NCBI RefSeq assembly: GCF_000400365.1 | Contig: NZ_BAOG01000140.1 | Location: 1 to 55,036 of the forward strand | Length of the DNA: 55,036 nt | Direction of reading: 5' to 3' | From: Vibrio jasicida CAIM 1864 = LMG 25398 | GTDB taxonomy: Bacteria; Pseudomonadota; Gammaproteobacteria; Enterobacterales; Vibrionaceae | Shown: piece by piece, positions 9,313 through 17,220 of the stretch | Layout: each line of letters opens with the position of its first letter | How positions within the stretch are numbered: position 1 is the stretch's first letter | Notes under the pieces: generated by a model | Told to the model about the DNA's origin: nothing | The model's database searches: none | The model's input: only the letters and a program-made list of their open reading frames with translations | Made by a program: the position numbers and the translations under genes

Positions 9313-9522
9313 CCCGACACGTCTATCTCTAGAACAAAATAATAATAGAAATAGTGTGTTATGTATGTGGCAACTTGTAACACAATATTACTGCCTTGCA
9401 TAGTTAGGAAGGGCTTGGCAATCAAAGGGATGAAGGTTACCTCACGAACTTTTTTGTAAAATCGAACAAATTTACAACGTATTGAATCAACTGGATTTTA
9501 GTAACATCGACCTGAGGCAAAC
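9313..9522. other. Intergenic region upstream of yccA with a 7-bp inverted repeat
   Basis: No gene is visible. TTGTAAA at 9454-9460 and TTTACAA at 9471-9477 form a perfect inverted repeat with a 10-bp spacer. The halves resemble TyrR half-sites, but the spacer is 10 rather than 6, so I do not assign a regulator. Confidence 0.4.
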
Positions 9523-9553
9523 AAAAAGCGCCGATTTTTTCGAATCGACGCTT
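9523..9553 (-). terminator. Terminator of the aap operon
   Basis: On the minus strand an 11-bp stem, AAGCGTCGATT with AATCGGCGCTT (one mismatch), is followed by TTTTTG. It lies about 28 bp past the aapP stop codon. Confidence 0.75.
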
Positions 9554-9580
9554 CACTTTTTTAGCGTTTTTTGCGACTAA

Positions 9581-10330
9581 TTAATGATGAAGAATTTGCG
9601 CGAGGAAGTTCTGGGTTCGATCCGATTGCGGATTCTCGAAGAAGTCGACAGGGTTATTCTCTTCGATAATTTCACCTGCATCCATGAAGATAACTCGATC
9701 CGCAACTTCTTTCGCGAAGCCCATTTCGTGTGTTACACAAAGCATGGTCATGCCTTCTTCAGCCAGTTCAACCATTACATCAAGAACCTCGCGTACCATT
9801 TCTGGATCGAGCGCTGATGTCGGTTCATCAAACAACATTACCTTTGGGCTCATGCAAAGAGAGCGTGCAATCGCTACACGTTGTTGTTGACCTCCTGAAA
9901 GCTGACCTGGATACTTATCTGCTTGATCTGGGATCTTAACACGCTCTAGGTACTGCATCGCGATGGCTTCCGCTTCTTCCTTTGGCATCTTCTTCACCCA
10001 AATTGGGGCAAGTGTACAGTTCTCGAGGACCGTTAGGTGAGGGAAAAGATTAAAGTGTTGGAAACACATGCCGACTTCGCGACGAACGGCTTCGATGTTC
10101 TTTAGGTCTTCGGTTAATTCGGTGCCTGACACATAGATGTTGCCTGCTTGATGTTCTTCCAAGCGGTTGATACAACGAATCATGGTCGATTTGCCAGAGC
10201 CAGAAGGACCACAGATAACAATCTTTTCGCCTTTCTTTACATCGAGGTTGATGTTCTTTAGTACGTGAAACTCACCATACCACTTATTCATGTCCTTCAG
10301 CTGGATCATATAGTCTTGTTGTTGCGTCAT
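9581..10330 (-). CDS. aapP: L-amino acid ABC transporter, ATP-binding protein AapP
   Basis: The ATPase subunit of the broad-specificity AapJQMP amino-acid importer. The 249-residue protein has Walker A GPSGSGKST (about residue 41), Q-loop FQHFNLFP, signature LSGGQQQR, Walker B VMLFDEPTSALD and the H-loop VTHE. It is a polar amino acid (GlnQ/HisP-like) ATPase. It is the last gene of the minus-strand operon aapJ-aapQ-aapM-aapP, 23 bp after aapM, and is followed by the operon terminator. AAGGACG lies before its ATG. Confidence 0.92.
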   Translation of the reverse strand: MTQQQDYMIQLKDMNKWYGEFHVLKNINLDVKKGEKIVICGPSGSGKSTMIRCINRLEEHQAGNIYVSGTELTEDLKNIEAVRREVGMCFQHFNLFPHLTVLENCTLAPIWVKKMPKEEAEAIAMQYLERVKIPDQADKYPGQLSGGQQQRVAIARSLCMSPKVMLFDEPTSALDPEMVREVLDVMVELAEEGMTMLCVTHEMGFAKEVADRVIFMDAGEIIEENNPVDFFENPQSDRTQNFLAQILHH

Positions 10331-10353
10331 AATACGTCCTTGATCTTGATGAG

Positions 10354-11451
10354 TTATCGTTTGTGACCGGTATGAAGTCTATTTTCGAGCCATATCGAGT
10401 AGCGTGACATGCCAAAACAGAATACCCAAAACACTAACGCGACAAATACATAACTTTCTGTAGCGAAGCCTAACCATTCAGGGTCAGTGTTCGCTGCTTG
10501 TCCTATACCCAGTACATCAAACATACCGATAATAAGCACAAGGCTGGTGTCTTTGAACAAACCAATAAAGGTGTTCACGATAGAAGGGATAGTAATTTTA
10601 AGAGCTTGAGGCAAGATGATCAGCCCCATCTTTTTCCAATAGCTTAAACCCAACGCATCGGCGGCTTCGTACTGGCCCTTTGGAATGGCTTGTAAGCCAC
10701 CACGAACCACTTCTGCCATATAAGCGGCACTAAACATCACAACACCAATTAGGGCGCGGATGAGCTTGTCTGTTTCTGAGCCTTGGGCAAGAAAGAGCGG
10801 GAGCATGACGGACGCCATGAAGAGTACTGTAATTAAAGGTACCCCACGCCATACCTCAATATAGATAGTACAAATACTGCGGATGATCGGCATATCGGAA
10901 CGACGGCCTAACGCTAACGCCACACCAATAGGTAAGGAGACAACGATACCGACTAAGGCGATGATCAGAGTAACCAGCAAGCCACCCCATTTGTGTGTTT
11001 CAACCACTTCTAAGCCAAATACCCCGCCATACAACAATGCTGCGATAATGAACGGATAAATGTTCACAAAGAACAACCAAATCCAAATACGTTTTGGAGT
11101 CTTTTCGTAAGCAAGGAGTACTGTGAATATCGCCAAGGTAATGTAGAACAGACGTGGCCGCCACAGTTCAGCTTCTGGATAGAAACCGTACATAAACTGT
11201 TCCCAGCGTACACTGATAAATACCCAACATGCGCCTTCACGGGAACAGTCATCTCTCGTTGTGCCAACCCAATCGGCATTAATGAATGCCCAATCCGCAA
11301 TGTTCCAAAGTGCAGAAAACACGATGTAGGCAAGGATGATGGTAACAACCGAGTTAACTGGACCATTGAATAGGTTTTTGCGCAGCCATCCCACAATACC
11401 GACGGTATTGGACGGAGGTGGGAGATCAGGCTGAAATTGATGTGTGCTCAT
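10354..11451 (-). CDS. aapM: L-amino acid ABC transporter, permease AapM
   Basis: One of two permeases of the Aap importer in the inner membrane. The 365 residues include a long N-terminal extension with several membrane segments and a periplasmic insert, typical of AapM and BztC, then the conserved permease part. The EAA loop (VVRGGLQAIPKGQYEAADALG) contacts the ATPase; it lies near residue 250. The start is one base past the aapQ stop, so translation is probably coupled. Confidence 0.9.
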   Translation of the reverse strand: MSTHQFQPDLPPPSNTVGIVGWLRKNLFNGPVNSVVTIILAYIVFSALWNIADWAFINADWVGTTRDDCSREGACWVFISVRWEQFMYGFYPEAELWRPRLFYITLAIFTVLLAYEKTPKRIWIWLFFVNIYPFIIAALLYGGVFGLEVVETHKWGGLLVTLIIALVGIVVSLPIGVALALGRRSDMPIIRSICTIYIEVWRGVPLITVLFMASVMLPLFLAQGSETDKLIRALIGVVMFSAAYMAEVVRGGLQAIPKGQYEAADALGLSYWKKMGLIILPQALKITIPSIVNTFIGLFKDTSLVLIIGMFDVLGIGQAANTDPEWLGFATESYVFVALVFWVFCFGMSRYSIWLENRLHTGHKR

Positions 11452-11452
11452 A

Positions 11453-12658
11453 TTATCTCTCCACCAGCGCTACTTTTCGGTTGTACAAGTTCATCAACGC
11501 CGACGTTATCAAGCTCAATGTTAGGTATACACCCATCGTCATTGCGATGATTTCGATCGCTTGTCCAGTCTGGTTCAGCGTTGTACCGGCAAAGACCGAA
11601 ACAAGGTCTGGGTAGCCGATTGCCATTGCCAACGAAGAGTTCTTCGTCAAGTTCAAGTATTGGCTTGTTAGAGGAGGGATAATGATTCGCAATGCTTGCG
11701 GAATCACCACCAGTTTCAATGTTTTTGCTCTTGGTAAGCCCAGCGACATAGCGGCTTCGGTCTGACCATGATTCACTGCATTAATACCAGATCGAACAAT
11801 CTCAGCAATAAACGATGCAGTGTAAACACTTAGCGCTAACAGAAGGGCTGCGAGCTCCGGAATAATGCTGATACCACCGCGGAAGTTGAAGCCTTTTAAT
11901 TCTGGGTACTCCAAAGAGATCGGCATGCCTGTTACAAAGTAAACCACCAAAGGCAGACCAATCACTAGACCGAACACAATTCGTCCCATTGGTGTTTGTT
12001 GGCCTGTTAATCGCTGTTTGTTTTTAGCCCAACGATTGATTAAGAAACTTGCAATGACACCTATGATGAGTGCTGCAACCACAAGACCACCGCCAGCTTC
12101 AATTACCGGTGAGGGGAAGTAAAGACCGCGCACATTCAGGAAAACGGATTCGCCAAGACTTAAGCTTTGTCTTGGAGATGGAAGGGCTTGTAGAACCGCG
12201 AAATACCAAAAAAAGATCTGTAAAAGTAGAGGGATATTTCGGAACGTTTCAATGTAAACAGCCGCCAAACGACTGACCAGCCAGTTAGAAGAAAGGCGTG
12301 CAATCCCCATAACGAAACCTATGACGGTTGCGAGGATAATACCCAACACAGACACGAGTGCAGTATTAAGTAAGCCAATGACAAACGTACGCCCATAAGA
12401 GAACGTTTCGTCATATTCGATGAGTGTGAGTCCAATACCAAAGCCCGCTTCTTGATTAAGGAAACCAAAGCCGGTGGCGATACCACGAGCGTCGAGATTG
12501 GTTAGTGCATTGTTGATGATTGTGTAAAAGAAAAATACCAGTGCGGCGATGGCAATGATCTGGAAAATAGCAGAGCGAAAAGCTGGGTTATAAATCAGAC
12601 TCTTGCTTCCGCTTGGTTTGGACATCGTACTTTGCGATGCATTATTCGTCGGTTTCAT
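11453..12658 (-). CDS. aapQ: L-amino acid ABC transporter, permease AapQ
   Basis: The partner permease of AapM. The 401-residue length fits AapQ/BztB. It has a short cytoplasmic N-terminus, about eight membrane segments, a large insert after the first helices, and the EAA loop (EIVRSGINAVNHGQTEAAMS) near residue 290. It ends with LMNLYNRKVALVER, usual for the family. A hairpin in the 82 bp between aapJ and aapQ may lower its expression relative to the binding protein. Confidence 0.9.
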   Translation of the reverse strand: MKPTNNASQSTMSKPSGSKSLIYNPAFRSAIFQIIAIAALVFFFYTIINNALTNLDARGIATGFGFLNQEAGFGIGLTLIEYDETFSYGRTFVIGLLNTALVSVLGIILATVIGFVMGIARLSSNWLVSRLAAVYIETFRNIPLLLQIFFWYFAVLQALPSPRQSLSLGESVFLNVRGLYFPSPVIEAGGGLVVAALIIGVIASFLINRWAKNKQRLTGQQTPMGRIVFGLVIGLPLVVYFVTGMPISLEYPELKGFNFRGGISIIPELAALLLALSVYTASFIAEIVRSGINAVNHGQTEAAMSLGLPRAKTLKLVVIPQALRIIIPPLTSQYLNLTKNSSLAMAIGYPDLVSVFAGTTLNQTGQAIEIIAMTMGVYLTLSLITSALMNLYNRKVALVER

Positions 12659-12702
12659 ACAGCGATAACCTCAAACCCTTATATAGAATAGATTCAGCCA
12701 AG

Positions 12703-12727
12703 AAAAAGGGCGGCATGCACCGCCCTT
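12703..12727 (-). terminator. Hairpin between aapJ and aapQ (partial terminator or mRNA stabiliser)
   Basis: On the minus strand AAGGGCGG and CCGCCCTT form a perfect 8-bp stem with loop TGCATG followed by T5. Placed between the binding-protein gene and the permease genes, it probably allows more AapJ than membrane components, as is common in binding-protein operons. Confidence 0.7.
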
Positions 12728-12740
12728 ATTTAACTCGTTT

Positions 12741-13769
12741 CTATCGGATAGGTGGTGCGTACATAAAGCCGCCTGCATTCCACAGCGCATTTACGCCGCG
12801 AGAAATCTTAAGAGGCGAACCAGTACCTACCGTACGCTCAAAGCTCTCACCATAGTTACCGACTTGCTTGATAACTTGGTAACCCCAATCGTCACGGATA
12901 CCTAGACCTTTACCTTTAGGGCCGTCAACACCAAGAATGCGTTTGATGTTTGGATCTTTAGATTTCAACATTTCATCGGCGTTCTTAGAACTGATGCCAT
13001 ATTCTTCCGCATTCACCATTGCAAATAGCGTCCATTTAGCGATGTTGAACCATTGATCATCACCTTGACGAACAACAGGACCTAGTGGTTCTTTTGAAAT
13101 GATTTCTGGAAGTACGGTTGCTGAAGAAGGGTCTTTAAGGTTTAAGCGAAGGGCATAAAGGCCAGATTGGTCAGTAGTAAGAACATCACATCGACCAGCA
13201 TCAAAACCTTTAGAGGTTTGCGCGGCGGTATCAAATACCACTGGCTTGTAAGCCATACCTTGGTTACGGAAGTAATCAGCTAGGTTAAGCTCTGTGGTTG
13301 TACCTGATTGCACACATACAGAAGCGCCATCAAGTTCTTTTGCACTAGAGATACCTAGATCTTTCTTCACCATAAAGCCTTGACCATCGTAGTAGTTAAC
13401 GCCTACGAAGTTCAAACCAAGAGCAGTGTCGCGATGAAGTGTCCAGGTGGTGTTACGTGAAAGCACATCGATTTCACCCGATTGTAAAGCTGTGAAACGT
13501 TCTTTCGCGGTTAGGGGTACATATTTAACTTTCGTTTTATCCCCAAGAACGGCTGCGGCCAGTGCTTGGCAATATTCTACGTCGATACCTTCCCATTCAC
13601 CTTTAGAGTTAGGGTTTGAGAAACCAGGTAGACCGGTACTTACGCCACAAGTGATAAAACCTTGTTTTGTGACTTTGTCCAGAGTCGTGTCTGCTGCTTG
13701 CGCTGATGTCGTCATCATGGCAGTAGAAGCCGCTACGACGGAAGCAAGAACTGTGAGTTTATTTGCCAT
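12741..13769 (-). CDS. aapJ: L-amino acid ABC transporter, periplasmic binding protein AapJ
   Basis: The periplasmic solute-binding protein (SBP family 3) of the Aap importer, 342 residues as usual. A signal peptide ends at TTSAQA, giving a mature start ADTTLDKV. Conserved parts include GFITCGVSTGLPGFSNPN and the WEGIDVEYCQALAAAVLG region typical of AapJ/BztA. The ATG at 13769 has GGAAGGA before it, and an upstream ATG at 13793 would place extra residues before the signal peptide. It is the first gene of the operon, and the 461-bp divergent region upstream carries repeat elements that may be operators. Confidence 0.93.
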   Translation of the reverse strand: MANKLTVLASVVAASTAMMTTSAQAADTTLDKVTKQGFITCGVSTGLPGFSNPNSKGEWEGIDVEYCQALAAAVLGDKTKVKYVPLTAKERFTALQSGEIDVLSRNTTWTLHRDTALGLNFVGVNYYDGQGFMVKKDLGISSAKELDGASVCVQSGTTTELNLADYFRNQGMAYKPVVFDTAAQTSKGFDAGRCDVLTTDQSGLYALRLNLKDPSSATVLPEIISKEPLGPVVRQGDDQWFNIAKWTLFAMVNAEEYGISSKNADEMLKSKDPNIKRILGVDGPKGKGLGIRDDWGYQVIKQVGNYGESFERTVGTGSPLKISRGVNALWNAGGFMYAPPIR

Positions 13770-13850
13770 TTGTATCCTTCCTGTATGATCCATGTTTAAT
13801 CAGGAGCGACCTGATACAACGTGTCCAATTTATTTGTGTTATCGTCCTAT

Positions 13851-13892
13851 CTGGTTGATTTTCAATGAAACGGTAATCGACAAATCAACCAG
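13851..13892. promoter_or_regulatory. 11-bp perfect inverted repeat upstream of aapJ
   Basis: CTGGTTGATTT (13851-13861) and AAATCAACCAG (13882-13892) are exact inverted copies with a 20-bp spacer, so the arm centres are 31 bp or three helical turns apart. It starts about 82 bp before the aapJ start codon. It could be a dimer-of-dimers operator; the regulator is unknown. Confidence 0.5.
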
Positions 13893-14008
13893 TTATAAGC
13901 GTAGGTAAGGATCTGCTAATTCTCAAATATATAATTTAAAAAGAGTTTTGGAGAGAACTTACAAAGAACCTTGCGATTTAGAATGGCGAAATGTTAAATG
14001 TTTGTAAA

Positions 14009-14036
14009 TAGTGCAACTGGTTGTCAAATTAGTGCA
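14009..14036. promoter_or_regulatory. Direct repeat TAGTGCA, 21 bp period, in the aapJ/cysG-like intergenic region
   Basis: TAGTGCA occurs at 14009-14015 and 14030-14036, exactly two helical turns apart. The region from 13893 to 14230 otherwise holds no gene; a weak ACAGG/CCTGT hairpin with T5 sits at 14168-14185. Confidence 0.35.
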
Positions 14037-14230
14037 TCAGAACAATCACTAAAAGAGTGTCAAAAACAAAAGGATAATAATTTGTTATTAAAAGTATCAT
14101 TAGTAGAGGCGGGCTGAGTAAGCCGAAAATTTGAACAAAAATTATTTGTGACATCGAAACTAGGTGAACAGGTTGCCCTGTTTTTGGTAGCATGAATTTC
14201 GACAGTTATTTGAAGTAATCATGGATTGAA

Positions 14231-15151
14231 ATGCGATATTTTCCTCTGTTCTTAGATTTAGTAGATAAACCCGTGCTGGTTGTAGGCGGTGGTGAAGTAG
14301 CAAGCCGTAAAGTAGAAGCCCTACTTAAAGCTGGCGCGGACGTTACGATTGTCTCCCCAAGCCTTGTCTACTTTCTTGATAAGCTTGCGCAAGAGCAACA
14401 AGTGCGATGGATTCAACGTTTTTATTCTAGTGACATTGTCACGAAATCGTTCATTCAAGTTTGGGCAACCACGGATAATCCAGAGTTAAACCATCAGGTT
14501 TACAAAGACGCTAAAGAGCTTGGCATATTAGTTAACGTTGTTGATGACAAGCCGTACTGTGATTTTATTACGCCTTCAATGATTAATCGTGGCCGCATTC
14601 AAATTGCCATTTCAAGTGGTGGCGCGTCTCCTGTTTTGATTCGAAATATTCGTGAAAAGCTTGAAGCTATTCTTCCGCAAAATATGGGATTGATGGCGGA
14701 GTTCGCTAACTCCAAACGCAATTCGATTAAAGAGGCACTACCGAGCGTCGACTTACGCAGGAAATTTTGGGAAAGTTATTTCTCTCATCCAGAAGTAGAG
14801 AACGCTCGCGATAATCGCGAATTGGAAATCATTTATCAACAAACCATGGCAAAACCTTTGGACGAGGAGGGAAGCTGTACCTGGATTCAAGTTGGGCAAG
14901 ATGTCGAAATGCTGCCTATCAAAGCAGTCCGTTACATGCAGCAAGCCGAACTTGCCTTGTATTCGACGATGTGCGAAGTGGACGTCATGGAGTTGGTAAG
15001 AAGGGATGCTGAACGTGAACCTTTTAGAAGTGCCACCGAACTTTCTGATATGTTGACTAAAGCGAGAAAAGAAAACTTACGTGTGTGCGTGTTTGTACCT
15101 TCAGGGACGAGTGAATTCTCTTTATTGCAAGGGCAAGACCTAGTTATCTGA
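14231..15151 (+). CDS. Precorrin-2 dehydrogenase / sirohydrochlorin ferrochelatase-like protein with degenerate C-terminal SUMT remnant
   Basis: The first 210 residues match the CysG-B/Met8p bifunctional domain, which makes siroheme from precorrin-2. They include the NAD-binding VLVVGGGEVASRKVEALLKAG (near residues 15-35), the ATTDNPELN motif, NVVDDKPYCDFITPSM and AISSGGASPVLIRNIREKLE. Residues 215-306 look like a short eroded uroporphyrinogen-III methyltransferase start: IKAVRYMQQAELALYS and VMELVRRDAEREPF align with the CysG-A LKALRLLQQAD and LVRRDAER regions, but the SAM-binding GAGPGD loop reads VGQDVE and the domain stops after about 90 residues. The methyltransferase half is therefore unlikely to be active. 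The protein has 306 residues against 457 in E. coli CysG. Confidence 0.88.
   Translation: MRYFPLFLDLVDKPVLVVGGGEVASRKVEALLKAGADVTIVSPSLVYFLDKLAQEQQVRWIQRFYSSDIVTKSFIQVWATTDNPELNHQVYKDAKELGILVNVVDDKPYCDFITPSMINRGRIQIAISSGGASPVLIRNIREKLEAILPQNMGLMAEFANSKRNSIKEALPSVDLRRKFWESYFSHPEVENARDNRELEIIYQQTMAKPLDEEGSCTWIQVGQDVEMLPIKAVRYMQQAELALYSTMCEVDVMELVRRDAEREPFRSATELSDMLTKARKENLRVCVFVPSGTSEFSLLQGQDLVI
14430..14442. promoter_or_regulatory. matS: matS site, perfect match to MatP consensus
   Basis: GTGACATTGTCAC fits GTGACRNYGTCAC at every position. It lies inside the cysG-like coding region. MatP binding to such sites organises the Ter macrodomain in E. coli and Vibrio. Confidence 0.8.
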
Positions 15152-15177
15152 TTATTTTGCATATAGTTTACGGACAT

Positions 15178-15210
15178 AAAAAACGCCGACGAATAACTCG
15201 TCGGCGTTTT
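15178..15210. terminator. Bidirectional terminator between cysG-like gene and yajQ
   Basis: A perfect 13-bp stem, AAAACGCCGACGA with its inverse, and loop ATAAC. It serves both convergent genes. Confidence 0.9.
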
Positions 15211-15256
15211 CAATTCTCGGTTTCCTCAATCGACAGGTGTTAATTGAGGAACCGAA

Positions 15257-15739
15257 TTAATCACGGAAGTTGTTGTACTGAAATGGGATACCCATATCTG
15301 CTTCACGGATCGCTGCAATCGTCGCTTGGAGATCATCGCGCTTCTTACCTGTTACGCGAACTTTGTCGCCTTGGATAGAAGCTTGAACTTTAAGCTTTGC
15401 GTCTTTGATTAGCTTAACCACTTTCTTTGCGGTTGGTGTATCAATGCCTTGGCGGAAAGCAACGTTTTGGTGCCAGTTTTTACCTGTTGCTTCTGGATTT
15501 TTTGCGTCCATAGCATTTGCATCAATGTTGCGTTTAGCCAAGTGGCTACGCAGAATGTCACGCATTTGCTTAAGCTGAAACTCGCCTTCTGCTGACACTT
15601 TTACATTTTCTTCTACTAGCTCAAAGCTCGCATTCACATTGCGGAAATCGAAACGAGTAGACAGTTCACGGTTAGCGTTATCAACCGCGTTACGTAGTTC
15701 GACGGTATCGATTTCTGAAACAATATCAAACGATGGCAT
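15257..15739 (-). CDS. yajQ: YajQ family nucleotide-binding protein
   Basis: A cytoplasmic protein of 160 residues with two ferredoxin-like domains (UPF0234). Homologues in Xanthomonas and Pseudomonas bind cyclic di-GMP; E. coli YajQ binds RNA or GTP in vitro. Family hallmarks include MPSFDIVSE at the start, ELSTRFDFR, GKNWHQNVAFRQGID and QGDKVRVTGKKRDDLQ. The gene is 32 bp downstream of aroG on the same strand, so the two are probably co-transcribed and end at the terminator at 15178. Confidence 0.93.
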   Translation of the reverse strand: MPSFDIVSEIDTVELRNAVDNANRELSTRFDFRNVNASFELVEENVKVSAEGEFQLKQMRDILRSHLAKRNIDANAMDAKNPEATGKNWHQNVAFRQGIDTPTAKKVVKLIKDAKLKVQASIQGDKVRVTGKKRDDLQATIAAIREADMGIPFQYNNFRD

Positions 15740-15771
15740 GAAGATTCCTTGATTATCTTGTTATAGGGAAA

Positions 15772-16824
15772 TTACTTACTGGATTTAACTGCGGCTGCCA
15801 GCATATCTAGCATGGTTACAGTATCATCCCAACCTAGACATGGGTCAGTGATCGATTGACCGTAAGTTAGGTTGTTAATATCAGTCATTGGTTGATTGCC
15901 TTCAATAATGAAGCTCTCTGCCATAATACCAGCAATACGTGTGCTGCCTGACTTAATTTGGTCGCAAATGTCTTGAGCAACATCGATTTGTTTACGGTGT
16001 TGTTTTTGGCAGTTTGCGTGACTGAAATCGACGATCAAACGCTGCGGCAAATCGAACTCTGCTAGCGCGTCACAAGCTTGCTTAACAGAAGCTTCGTCAA
16101 AGTTAGGGCCTTTCTCACCACCACGAAGAATAATGTGACCGTAAGGGTTGCCGCTAGTGCGGTACACCGTCATACGCCCATTCTTGTCTGGGGAGTAGAA
16201 GTAATGTGATGCTTTAGACGCACGAATCGCATCGATGGCAATTTTCACGTTGCCGTTAGTACCGTTCTTGAAGCCAACTGGGCAAGATAGGGCAGACGCC
16301 ATTTCACGGTGAATTTGCGATTCAGTCGTACGAGCACCAATTGCGCCCCATGTGATCAAATCAGCAATGTACTGGCCTGTAATCATATCAAGAAACTCAG
16401 TAGCAGTCGCAAGACCAAGCTTGTTGATATCCAGTAGCAGTTTACGCGCTTTGTGAAGACCGGCTTCAAGCGCATAAGAACCATCTAGGTTAGGGTCAGT
16501 AATCAAACCTTTCCAACCAACTACTGTACGCGGCTTTTCAAAGTATGTACGCATAACGATGAACAGTTCGTCTTTGTACTGATCTTGAATTTCGCTAAGA
16601 CGCGTCGCGTAGTCAATTGCCGCTTCAGTGTCATGCACTGAACATGGGCCAACGATAGCAAGGATACGGTCATCCTCACCAGTTAAAATCTTTTCAATTT
16701 GTCGACGAGATTGAGCGATACGGTCAGCTACATCATCAGTGATTGGATGTACACTACCTAGCTCTGCGGGTGTCGGCATTGGACCCAAAGGTTGGGTTCT
16801 CAATTCATCTGTTTTTATAGGCAT
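15772..16824 (-). CDS. aroG: 3-deoxy-7-phosphoheptulonate (DAHP) synthase, AroG type
   Basis: Catalyses the first step of aromatic amino acid biosynthesis: phosphoenolpyruvate plus erythrose 4-phosphate gives DAHP. The class I alpha enzyme has 350 residues, the same as E. coli AroG. Visible motifs are VGPCSVHD, the PEP-binding EKPRTVVGWKG, IGARTTESQIHR, KNGTNG and the metal site DFSHANCQKQ. Which amino acid inhibits it cannot be fixed by eye; AroG (Phe) is the best match by length and sequence, with AroF or AroH as alternatives. It is first in a two-gene unit with yajQ. The 396 bp upstream have no clear TrpR or TyrR operator. Confidence 0.88.
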   Translation of the reverse strand: MPIKTDELRTQPLGPMPTPAELGSVHPITDDVADRIAQSRRQIEKILTGEDDRILAIVGPCSVHDTEAAIDYATRLSEIQDQYKDELFIVMRTYFEKPRTVVGWKGLITDPNLDGSYALEAGLHKARKLLLDINKLGLATATEFLDMITGQYIADLITWGAIGARTTESQIHREMASALSCPVGFKNGTNGNVKIAIDAIRASKASHYFYSPDKNGRMTVYRTSGNPYGHIILRGGEKGPNFDEASVKQACDALAEFDLPQRLIVDFSHANCQKQHRKQIDVAQDICDQIKSGSTRIAGIMAESFIIEGNQPMTDINNLTYGQSITDPCLGWDDTVTMLDMLAAAVKSSK

Positions 16825-17187
16825 GTTATAGCTTTATTCTCTATTGCGAAGCGGTAAAGATAACGGAATTATAGTTAGGAATAAACCGTTTCACGGGATT
16901 CTTATCTAGTAAATACCGAATTGTATGTACTGCTGTTGGTATTCATTGGTGTTGCTTATATATAAATGACAAAACATGCTCTGGATATCAATACATAGTT
17001 GTTTGAATTTATAACCGTTTTTTCTATTTGCTAACAGAATAATTGTGCCAAATCGTAAGCAAAGCGTTGTAGGTTGGGAGTTTCATATATTGTGACCATG
17101 TCACGCGAAAATGCGCAAACGATTTGTTTTTTAACCAAGATCGATTTCTCGTTAACATTTCTTTGACATCTTTGAAGTTTGTTGATT
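16825..17187. other. Divergent intergenic region aroG / DUF4442 gene
   Basis: No gene is visible. It contains the matS-like palindrome at 17092-17104 and a possible -35 hexamer TTGACA (17163-17168) for the rightward gene, followed by the FadR box at 17188. An AT-rich stretch around 16960-17020 probably belongs to the aroG promoter region. Confidence 0.5.
17092..17104. promoter_or_regulatory. matS: matS-like palindrome (one mismatch)
   Basis: GTGACCATGTCAC keeps both GTGAC/GTCAC arms; only the R position is C. CRP was considered, but the spacer is five rather than six bases. Confidence 0.55.
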
Positions 17188-17204
17188 GACTGGTCAGACT
17201 AGTT
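17188..17204 (+). promoter_or_regulatory. FadR binding site before the DUF4442 thioesterase gene
   Basis: GACTGGTCAGACTAGTT agrees with the FadR palindrome AACTGGTCNGACCAGTT at all but two positions. It lies 16 bp before the start codon and just after a TTGACA element, overlapping the likely promoter, so repression by FadR relieved by long-chain acyl-CoA is the simplest reading. Confidence 0.65.
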
Positions 17205-17220
17205 TAAAGGGAGTTTAAAA

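Noticed and set aside
14168..14185. ACAGG-TTGC-CCTGT hairpin with T5 before the cysG-like gene
   Set aside because: Only five base pairs and no gene upstream on that strand; too weak to call a terminator.
16900..16930. TTTACTAGATAAG as a TrpR operator for aroG
   Set aside because: Only one half-site is recognisable; the partner CTAG eight bases away is absent.
17091..17106. TGTGACCATGTCACG as a CRP site
   Set aside because: The spacer between TGTGA and TCAC is five bases, not six; the sequence fits matS better.
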